From Streptosporangiaceae bacterium (GTDB taxonomy: Bacteria > Actinomycetota > Actinomycetes > Streptosporangiales > Streptosporangiaceae): 21,018 bases of DNA. The stretch lies in contig JASHSZ010000558.1 in NCBI GenBank assembly GCA_030040815.1, positions 1-21,018 on the forward strand. The letters are read 5' to 3'. Made by a program: the position numbers and the translations under genes. Below the pieces are notes generated by a model. That model was not told the origin of the DNA, ran no database searches, and saw only the letters and a list, made by a program, of their open reading frames with translations. Positions 8,140 through 13,209 of the stretch are shown here, piece after piece (positions within the stretch are counted from its first letter, which is position 1; the number at the start of each line of letters is the position of its first letter).

Positions 8140-8847
8140 TCACCAGCCGCTGACACCGAGGAGTTGGGCGCGGACCGGACGATGATCGGAGCCTGCAGCC
8201 GGGAGCACCGTCCCTGGCCTGGCCTGGATGCCGCTGCTCACCAGCACGTGGTCGAGCTGCACGACGGGCTGGTGAGCCGGAAAGGTCGCGCCCCGTACGA
8301 GCTCGGTCAGTCCCGGGAACCGCCGCGCGACCAGGCCGGGCATGTTGAAGTCTCCGGCGATCACGGTGGGGACCGGATCGGAACGCAGCAGGCGCCAGAG
8401 TCTCCGCAGCTGCAGAGGGCTGACCACCGAGAAGGTCAGATGGCAATTGACCAGCCGCAGCAAGCCCCCGGCTGGCGACTGCAGGATCACCACCTGCGCC
8501 ACCCGAGGAATCAAGTCACCCGGTCCGCGGCCCAGGGCGACGACCTCGTAGCCGACCACCGGCAGGGCCGTCAGAACCGAGAGGCACAGCCGGCCTGAGC
8601 CGCCGTTCGCGAAGGCGCCGACGTGCGACCGGCCTTGCGGCACGCCCAGCTCCGCCCGGTGCACGGCCACAGCAAGCGCCCGGCCGGTCACGGCGACGGG
8701 GTCATGTCCGGCCCGCACCGCCCATCCGGCCGGTGTCCGGTCCTCCTGCAGGCAGATGACGGCCGCGTCGAGGGCGCCGACGGCTGCCGGCACCTCGTAC
8801 GGCTTGCCGTGCGCGTCTGAACCGCCGTGCAGGTTGAAGCTAGCCAC
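8140..8847 (-). CDS. Endonuclease/exonuclease/phosphatase (EEP) family protein
   Basis: A 235-residue EEP-superfamily metal-dependent phosphodiesterase or nuclease. The catalytic set is complete: N5 in ASFNLHGG, E35 in ICLQEDR, H136 in VNCHLTF, D166 and N168 in AGDFNMPG, D199 in QLDHVLV, and D221-H222 in GSDHRPV. Size is that of the minimal EEP domain. The actual substrate (DNA, phospholipid or phosphoester) cannot be inferred. The start is uncertain. GTG at 8847 opens exactly at the first strand of the fold, but no good ribosome site precedes it. The frame stays open up to GTG codons at 9090/9087, where the extra 81 codons do not resemble the family and cross the repeat block at 9022-9087. 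It is convergent with the small membrane protein gene. Confidence 0.83.
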   Translation of the reverse strand: MASFNLHGGSDAHGKPYEVPAAVGALDAAVICLQEDRTPAGWAVRAGHDPVAVTGRALAVAVHRAELGVPQGRSHVGAFANGGSGRLCLSVLTALPVVGYEVVALGRGPGDLIPRVAQVVILQSPAGGLLRLVNCHLTFSVVSPLQLRRLWRLLRSDPVPTVIAGDFNMPGLVARRFPGLTELVRGATFPAHQPVVQLDHVLVSSGIQARPGTVLPAAGSDHRPVRAQLLGVSGW

Positions 8848-8940
8848 CGTCAGCGCGTCAATGCTCCGAGCGTATCTGGGGGCGGCTCCTGCGCTCGCGT
8901 TGCCACGTGCGGGCTCACCGACGCGAGCGCTACCCCCAGC

Positions 8941-8973
8941 TTGTGTACATCCTTGTGGATACTTGGTGGATAA
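8941..8973. repeat. Three DnaA-box-like direct repeats
   Basis: TTGTGTACA (8941), TTGTGGATA (8953) and TGGTGGATAA (8964) follow each other at 12 and 11 bp steps, about one helical turn. On the minus strand the second and third read GTATCCACA and TTATCCACC, each one mismatch from the DnaA box TTATCCACA. A partial TGTGGAGAG lies at 9006. No dnaA or dnaN is nearby, so a replication origin is not proposed. Confidence 0.4.
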
Positions 8974-9021
8974 GGGGTCTCGGCGGAGGATAACGGGCGA
9001 TTTCTTGTGGAGAGAAAAAAG

Positions 9022-9087
9022 AATCTTGAAAGGGTTAGCAGAAACCCCTTGCGGAGCAGGCAGCGGAGGCAGTAGAAATTCTTTCAC
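9022..9087 (+). repeat. Direct repeat block, copy 1
   Basis: A 66-bp block that aligns without gaps to 9409-9474, with 46 identical positions. The most conserved parts are AATCTTGAAA at the left end, CTTGCG in the middle, and GGCAGTA plus CTTTCAC at the right. Substitutions show no clear codon-position pattern on either strand, which favours a nucleic-acid signal over a shared peptide. Confidence 0.75.
9049..9078 (+). promoter_or_regulatory. Putative promoter of small RNA 1
   Basis: TTGCGG (9049-9054), an 18-bp spacer and TAGAAA (9073-9078) resemble a -35/-10 pair. The same pair recurs in copy 2 (TTGCGC, 18 bp, TACAAA). Transcription would start near 9085. Confidence 0.4.
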
Positions 9088-9280
9088 CACCTAAACGGCG
9101 GGCCACCTGAGAGGCAACTCAGAGGGTAGCTGCGAGACTCGGGCGACCGGATCTTGTACTGGCTAGCAGGTTTAGGAGGCGGCTTAGCCGCAGCGGACGC
9201 CGGTCGAGCAATCGGCAGGTCAGAGGCTATGGCTGGGCTACGTGAGGCCCCTGCATCTCATACATGTGGGGGCCTCACGG
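9085..9280 (+). ncRNA. Candidate structured small RNA, unit 1
   Basis: A proposed transcript of about 195 nt. From 5' to 3' it contains: CTGAG-aggcaa-CTCAG (9107-9122); GCGGC-tta-GCCGC (9179-9191); a 5-bp stem capped by a GCAA tetraloop (9203-9216, one U-G pair); and a 16-bp hairpin (9241-9279). The last two elements recur in unit 2 with changed but still pairing stem bases. No ORF is shared with unit 2. It matches no RNA family I recognise (not 6S, tmRNA, SRP RNA or RNase P RNA). The 5' end is inferred only from the promoter-like hexamers. Confidence 0.5.
9241..9279 (+). terminator. Strong hairpin ending unit 1, loop CTCATAC
   Basis: CGTGAGGCCCC pairs perfectly with GGGGCCTCACG. The stem continues through two G-U pairs and GCAT/ATGT-type pairing to a 16-bp stem with the 7-nt loop CTCATAC (9257-9263). 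There is no U-tract. The stem would also form on the opposite strand. Confidence 0.7.
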
Positions 9281-9408
9281 CTGTCTGGGAACCTACCTAG
9301 CCGAGGCCAGCCGCCGCCCGGGCGGCCTCGAATCATTCGCGCCGGTCCGTGGTGAATCGTTAAGATCTCGCCGGAATTGTCAGCGCCCCGCAGATCAGCA
9401 CTCAAGAA

Positions 9409-9474
9409 AATCTTGAAATGCTTCGCCAGAACCGCTTGCGCAGACCGGGCTGTTGGCAGTACAAACTCTCTCAC
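9409..9474 (+). repeat. Direct repeat block, copy 2
   Basis: The second copy of the 66-bp block, exactly 387 bp after copy 1 at every conserved word (AATCTTGAAA, CTTGCG, GGCAGTA, CTCTCAC). It is preceded by unrelated sequence, so similarity begins abruptly near 9409. Confidence 0.75.
9436..9465 (+). promoter_or_regulatory. Putative promoter of small RNA 2
   Basis: TTGCGC (9436-9441), an 18-bp spacer and TACAAA (9460-9465) occupy the same places as in copy 1. Transcription would start near 9472, about 7 nt before an ATG at 9479 that opens a 40-codon frame. Confidence 0.4.
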
Positions 9475-9655
9475 GGTCATGACGGATTCCGCCCCGGAGC
9501 AATCCGCGGACGGCATAGCGCCGGGTAACCGCGACTTGCCACCGGATTCCGCTGTGCCCCCAGGTCGCGCCGAGCGGCGGCGCCGAGCAATCGGCGGCTA
9601 AGCGAGGTGCGGCAGGCCGGGCCCCTCCGACTCATACTCGGAGGGGCCCGGTTCT
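9472..9655 (+). ncRNA. Candidate structured small RNA, unit 2
   Basis: A proposed transcript of about 180 nt, paralogous to unit 1. It contains a 4-bp stem with GCAA tetraloop (CGGA/TCCG, 9495-9506), a 6-bp stem with GCAA tetraloop (CGCCGA/TCGGCG, 9581-9596), and a 14-bp terminal hairpin (9617-9651). A 40-residue Arg/Pro-rich frame (9479-9601, starting MTDSAPEQSADG) lies inside it with no ribosome site. Unit 1 lacks an equivalent frame, so I favour RNA function over a peptide, without excluding a leaderless small protein. Confidence 0.5.
9617..9651 (+). terminator. Strong hairpin ending unit 2, loop CTCATAC
   Basis: CCGGGCCCCTCCGA pairs perfectly with TCGGAGGGGCCCGG (14 bp) around the loop CTCATAC (9631-9637), the same loop as in unit 1. 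It is followed by GTTCTGTGT, weakly U-rich. It would also insulate the SDR gene from upstream transcription. Confidence 0.75.
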
Positions 9656-9708
9656 GTGTCCTCGACTGCCGCAGCTAAGCAGGCCGGCCGGCGTACAAGC
9701 GAGGGAAC

Positions 9709-10539
9709 GTGGCGACAGCGGGCTACCCAGCGACCGGGCGCGCGCTCCTGGCGGGCAAGGTGGCGGTCGTGGTCGGCGCGGGCCAGACGCCCGGCCAGAC
9801 CATCGGCAACGGCCGGGCCACGGCCTTGCTGTTCGCCCGTGAGGGCGCGCGCGTGGTGGCCGTGGACCGCGACCTCGACGCTGCGCAGGCCACGGTGCGC
9901 GCCATCGGGGTGGAAGGTGGCACCGCTCTGGCGCTGGCGGCCGACATCACGTCGGAGCGGGACATCGAGCGATTCGTCACAGCGACGGTCGACCGACTAG
10001 GCCGCATCGACATCCTGCACAACAACGTGGGAGTCAGCCTCGCGGCCGGCGACGGCCCCGTCGCCGACTGCACCAGTGAAGCGTTCGACCTGGTGACCTC
10101 CACCAACCTGCGTGGCATGGTGCTGACGTGCAAGCACGCGCTCGCGGTCATGCAGGCTCAGCAGTCAGGCGTGGTCGTCAACATCTCGTCGATCGCGGCG
10201 GTCGTCGACTACCCGAACATCGCGTACAAGACATCCAAGGCCGGCGTCATCGCGCTCACGGAGAACCTGGCGATCACGTACGCCCGGTACGGCATCCGGG
10301 TCAACTGCATCCTGCCCGGACTCATGAACACTCCCATGGCGATCGAGCCACGGGTTGGCCGGGACGGGCTGAGCCGGGAGCAGGTGATCGCGCTCCGGGA
10401 CTCCAGGGTTCCGCTCGGCAAGATGGGAACGGGCTGGGACGTGGCGCAAGCCGCGCTATTCCTTGCATCCCCGCAGGCGGCGTTCATCACCGGGGTGGCG
10501 CTGCCCGTCGACGGCGGCCAGCGGCTCAAGGCCGGCTAG
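9709..10539 (+). CDS. SDR family NAD(P)-dependent oxidoreductase
   Basis: A 276-residue classical short-chain dehydrogenase/reductase. The catalytic residues are present: N133 in STNLRG, S160/S161 in NISSIAA, Y173 and K177 in AYKTSKAG, and NNVG at 105-108. The C-terminus carries the family's ITGVALPVDGG. The cofactor loop is unusual, reading GAGQTPGQTIGNGRA (23-37) in place of the compact TGxxxGIG; it looks about four residues longer. D53 at the end of beta-2 (VVAVDRD) favours NAD over NADP. The substrate is unknown. The start is the GTG at 9709; GAGGGA lies only 2 nt upstream, closer than usual, but no better start precedes the Rossmann strand. Confidence 0.9.
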   Translation: MATAGYPATGRALLAGKVAVVVGAGQTPGQTIGNGRATALLFAREGARVVAVDRDLDAAQATVRAIGVEGGTALALAADITSERDIERFVTATVDRLGRIDILHNNVGVSLAAGDGPVADCTSEAFDLVTSTNLRGMVLTCKHALAVMQAQQSGVVVNISSIAAVVDYPNIAYKTSKAGVIALTENLAITYARYGIRVNCILPGLMNTPMAIEPRVGRDGLSREQVIALRDSRVPLGKMGTGWDVAQAALFLASPQAAFITGVALPVDGGQRLKAG

Positions 10540-10679
10540 CTGACGGGCCGTTCCCTAGCATGAAGCGTTGGGTGTCGAGGTGAAGCGGTGCTGTCGGCCC
10601 AGCCCTGGATCGATCACCGAATGCACCGCAGGTGGGGGACGAGGCACCTGCTGAGCCTGTCCGACACCGCCGCCGGACG

Positions 10680-10685
10680 TAGAGT
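10680..10685 (+). promoter_or_regulatory. Putative -10 element for leaderless GTG at 10692
   Basis: TAGAGT is followed by 6 nt and the GTG start of the DUF2332 gene, with no ribosome site between. This is the classic leaderless arrangement. The 140 bp between the SDR stop and this box hold no other clear feature. Confidence 0.5.
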
Positions 10686-10691
10686 TTCACA

Positions 10692-11774
10692 GTGCACCCG
10701 GCCGAGGACCCTGCCGACCGCAATGCGCGGGCGGGCACCACACGGCTGCTGCGGCTGCAAGCCGTCGCCTGCCGCGACCTGGGCAGCGGACTCTACGGTG
10801 ACTTGCTGCTGCACCTCGCCGACGACCTGCAGTCCGGCGGTCCGACGGCTCGCGTCCTCGACGGCTACCTCGACGACCGATTGGCCAGCGGCGTCGCGCT
10901 CCGCCTGCTCGGCGGCGTGCACGCCCAAGTGCTGTCCGGGCGCGCGCCGGAACTGGCGGCCTTCTATCCCAGCACGGGAGGCACTCCTGAGCAGGAGCCG
11001 GGCAGCCCGCGGGCGTGGGCAGCGTTCCAGTGGGTGCTGGCCGAGCATCATGCCGAGGTGCGTTCCTGGCTCGGCCATCCGCCGCAGACGAACGAGGTAG
11101 GCAGGGCGGCGGCGCTGCTCGGCGGGCTCCGGCACATCGCGGCCGAGGCCAGCCTGCCGATCCGCCTGGTGGAGGTCGGCGCGAGCGCTGGGCTGAACCT
11201 GCGGGCCGACTGGTTCCACGTGCCGGGACCGGCGGGCAGCTATGGCGACGCGAACTCTCCGGTAGTACTGGCCGATGGCTGGCACGGCACCGCCCCGCCA
11301 GAGAGCCGGATCGAGGTGGTCGAGCGCATCGGCGGCGATATCGCGCCGGTTGATCCGCTCACCGAGGATGGCAGGCTGCGACTCACTGCGTACGTATGGC
11401 CCGATCAGACCGAGCGGCTCGACAGGCTACGGGGCGCCGTCCGGATTGCCGCGCAGGTGCCAGCCGAGCTTCGGGCCGAGCGCGCGTCAACCACGGTGGC
11501 GGGGACGAGGCTGGAGGTCGGCACCTGGACGGTGCTCTGGCACTCGATCTTCCGGCAGTACCTCAGTCGGGCGGAGCGCGCCGAGCTCGTGGCCGGGGTT
11601 GGCGGTCTGGGCGCAGCAGCGACGCCGCAGGCTCGGTTCGCCTACCTGTACTTCGAGCAGTCGGCCGCGGGCGGCTGCCGGGTGACGCTGACGACCTGGC
11701 CGGGTGAGCAGCGCCGGGTGCTTGGATCGGCGCCCGCGCACGGCCTGCCTGTCCACTGGCGGGTGTCCGACTGA
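10692..11774 (+). CDS. DUF2332 domain-containing protein
   Basis: A 360-residue soluble protein of the DUF2332 family, widespread in actinobacteria and of unknown function. Family hallmarks seen are an N-terminal helical half (VACRDLGSGLYGDLLLHLADD), LVEVGASAGLNLRADW at 159-174, and the stretch IGGDIAPVDPLTEDGRLRL followed by YVWPDQTERLDRL. The EVGASAGLNL segment resembles motif I of SAM-dependent methyltransferases, so a methyltransferase-like fold is possible, but the function is inference. The end of the protein (VTLTTWPGE, HGLPVHW) also fits the family. GTG at 10692 is chosen on the TAGAGT box. It is followed after 18 nt by the VOC gene, which has its own apparent promoter. Confidence 0.85.
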   Translation: MHPAEDPADRNARAGTTRLLRLQAVACRDLGSGLYGDLLLHLADDLQSGGPTARVLDGYLDDRLASGVALRLLGGVHAQVLSGRAPELAAFYPSTGGTPEQEPGSPRAWAAFQWVLAEHHAEVRSWLGHPPQTNEVGRAAALLGGLRHIAAEASLPIRLVEVGASAGLNLRADWFHVPGPAGSYGDANSPVVLADGWHGTAPPESRIEVVERIGGDIAPVDPLTEDGRLRLTAYVWPDQTERLDRLRGAVRIAAQVPAELRAERASTTVAGTRLEVGTWTVLWHSIFRQYLSRAERAELVAGVGGLGAAATPQARFAYLYFEQSAAGGCRVTLTTWPGEQRRVLGSAPAHGLPVHWRVSD

Positions 11775-11779
11775 TCCGA

Positions 11780-11785
11780 TAGCGT
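11780..11785 (+). promoter_or_regulatory. Putative -10 element for leaderless GTG at 11793
   Basis: TAGCGT ends 7 nt before the GTG start of the VOC gene and just after the DUF2332 stop. No Shine-Dalgarno sequence lies between. It suggests separate transcription despite the tight spacing. Confidence 0.45.
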
Positions 11786-11792
11786 CCGGGCC

Positions 11793-12179
11793 GTGCTGTC
11801 AGTCTTCCTAGCCTGCGACGATCCGTATGCGGCGGCCGACTTCATGACGGAACGGCTCGGCTGGCGGCTGGTGTTCGCGACGCCGCGTGACTCCGACGAC
11901 CAGCTGGCCTGCGTGGCCCTCGGCGACGCCGAGGTGATGCTGGGCACCGCGGCCGAGGAGTTCCTGCCCGCCGTGTCGCGGCTCCACCGCGGCGCGGGAG
12001 TCACCGTCTACGTGCAGCTTCCGGCCACAGAAGACATCGCCGCCGTGCACGATCGGCACGCCGACGCGGGTGTGGTAACCGGGCCGCTCGCGCCCCGCCC
12101 GTGGGGCGAGCACGCCTTCGACGCTGTCATCTGCGGCTATCGGTACCTGATCAGCCAGCAGCCCGCGCCGTTCCGCTAA
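11793..12179 (+). CDS. VOC family protein (glyoxalase/bleomycin-resistance fold)
   Basis: A 128-residue vicinal-oxygen-chelate fold protein with two beta-alpha-beta-beta-beta modules. Module 1 is LSVFLACDDPYAAADFMTERLGWRLVF with the paired strand ACVALGDAEVMLG. Module 2 is VTVYVQLPATEDIAAVHDRHADAGVVTGPLAPRPWGEHAFDAVICGYRYLIS. The typical RPWGEHAFDAVICGY segment is the usual metal- or ligand-site strand pair of this group. Such proteins may be isomerases, dioxygenases, or antibiotic-binding proteins; no specific substrate is supported. The stop overlaps the end of the convergent ABC ATPase gene by 4 nt. Confidence 0.85.
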   Translation: MLSVFLACDDPYAAADFMTERLGWRLVFATPRDSDDQLACVALGDAEVMLGTAAEEFLPAVSRLHRGAGVTVYVQLPATEDIAAVHDRHADAGVVTGPLAPRPWGEHAFDAVICGYRYLISQQPAPFR

Positions 12180-13189
12180 CCCCGTCGCTGCTCTTCGGTG
12201 TCTGGCCAGACGCCGATGTGATCGGGCTCGGCCTCGAGTCGGACCCGCTCCCTGATGCGCAGCGCGTCGAGCATGTCGCGCGGCAGCTGTACCCGGCCCG
12301 CCCGGTCCACCAGCGCGTACTCGATCGGGTGCGCCGGCGTGTCGGCCACGTCTGCGTCGTGGCTGCGCAGGATCTCGCTGCTGGTGCGGCCGTCCCTGAT
12401 GGCCACGGTCCGGCGCACCTTTCCGGACAGCATCGGGTCGTGTGTCACTACCAGGATGGTGACCCCGAGCTCGGAGTTCGCGGTGCTCAGGGCGTCGAAG
12501 ACGATGCCGGCGGTCTCACTGTCGAGCTCGCCGGTCGGCTCGTCCGCGAGCAGCACCGCGGGCTCGTTCGCCATCGCGGTGGCGATTGCGACGCGCTGCT
12601 GCTCTCCGCCCGACATCATGGCCGGGGTCCGGTCCGCGCACGAGGTCACCCCGAACAGGTCAAGCAGCTCGCCAGCCCGTCGCCAGCGAGCCTTCCTGGG
12701 CACGGCGCAGAACTGCATCGGCATCAGCACGTTCTGCCACGCGGTCAGGTAGGGCAGCAGATTGCGCTCGCTCTGCTGCCACACGAATCCCACGGCCTTG
12801 CGCCGGTACTGTGTCCGTTCCCGCGCGGTCAGCGCGGTCAGGTCGTGGCCGGCTACCCGAACCGAGCCCGCTGTCGGCACGTCGAGCGCGGCCAGGATGT
12901 TCATGAGCGTGGACTTGCCGCTGCCCGAGGCGCCCACGATCGCGGTCAGCTCGCCCCTTGCGACGAGCAGGTCGAGTCCCTGCAGCGCCTGGACCTCGAT
13001 GCCGTCAGTCGCGAAGATGCGGACCAGCCGGTCGCACAGGATCATCGCATCGGCGTCCTGCGGAACGCCGGCGGCGGCAGCTTCCCGGCCAAGCTCGGCA
13101 ATACCGCTCGCGGCGGCCGGCACTGAGCTGGCCACCGGACTGACCGGGACCACGGCCTCGGGCGAACCGCCTGGCGGCTGACTGGCCAC
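12176..13189 (-). CDS. ABC transporter ATP-binding protein with AbrB-like C-terminal tail
   Basis: A 337-residue ATPase of the MacB/LolD type that would power the two FtsX-like permeases encoded upstream. Motifs: Walker A GASGSGKST (86-94), Q-loop QQSERN (139-144), signature MSGGEQQR (192-199), Walker B AVLLADEPTGELDS (211-224), and H-loop VVTHD (248-252). The first 48 residues are a Pro/Ala-rich, probably disordered leader. After the ATPase core, residues 291-321 (YALVDRAGRVQLPRDMLDAL, then RIRERVRLE) match the swapped-hairpin AbrB/SpoVT-type pattern, unusual on an ABC ATPase. GTG at 13189 is chosen because GGGAGGAG lies 6 nt upstream; a GTG at 13213 overlaps the permease stop as GTGA and is the alternative. 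It is the last gene of the operon. Confidence 0.9.
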   Translation of the reverse strand: MASQPPGGSPEAVVPVSPVASSVPAAASGIAELGREAAAAGVPQDADAMILCDRLVRIFATDGIEVQALQGLDLLVARGELTAIVGASGSGKSTLMNILAALDVPTAGSVRVAGHDLTALTARERTQYRRKAVGFVWQQSERNLLPYLTAWQNVLMPMQFCAVPRKARWRRAGELLDLFGVTSCADRTPAMMSGGEQQRVAIATAMANEPAVLLADEPTGELDSETAGIVFDALSTANSELGVTILVVTHDPMLSGKVRRTVAIRDGRTSSEILRSHDADVADTPAHPIEYALVDRAGRVQLPRDMLDALRIRERVRLEAEPDHIGVWPDTEEQRRG

Positions 13190-13209
13190 AACCCGCTCCT
13201 CCCTGCGGG

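Larger units (their letters stand above)
8848..9708. other. 861-bp region without a convincing protein gene
   Basis: This stretch separates the EEP gene from the SDR gene. It holds three DnaA-box-like repeats (8941-8973), an AT-richer patch (about 9000-9090), two copies of a 66-bp block, two GCAA-tetraloop stems and two strong hairpins. Frames are open on both strands (for example minus 9516-9238 and plus 9377-9601). None has a ribosome site or is shared intact between the two units, so I do not call proteins here. My reading is two tandem small RNA genes. Confidence 0.6.

Noticed and set aside
8941..8973. Chromosomal replication origin
   Set aside because: There are only three degenerate boxes, no AT-rich unwinding region of the usual kind, and no dnaA, dnaN or other origin genes nearby.
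8848..9090. Extending the EEP protein N-terminus to the GTG at 9090
   Set aside because: The extra 81 codons do not resemble the family, cross the repeat block, and would place unrelated sequence before the first strand of the fold.
9241..9279. tRNA-Met-like anticodon arm (loop CTCATAC contains CAU)
   Set aside because: The stem is far too long (16 bp), and no acceptor stem, D-arm or GTTCRA T-loop surrounds it. The second copy is likewise only a hairpin.
9238..9516. Minus-strand 92-residue ORF sharing VREFVLP/VKEFLLP with the upstream extension of the EEP frame
   Set aside because: The peptide similarity comes from the 66-bp DNA repeat. Substitutions show no codon-position bias, and neither frame has a ribosome site.
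10588..11100. 170-residue plus ORF starting before the DUF2332 gene
   Set aside because: It is in a different frame from DUF2332, Arg/Cys-rich, and without motifs.
12101..13126. 341-residue plus-strand ORF
   Set aside because: It lies opposite the clear ABC ATPase gene and has no recognisable motif; it is a by-product of high GC.
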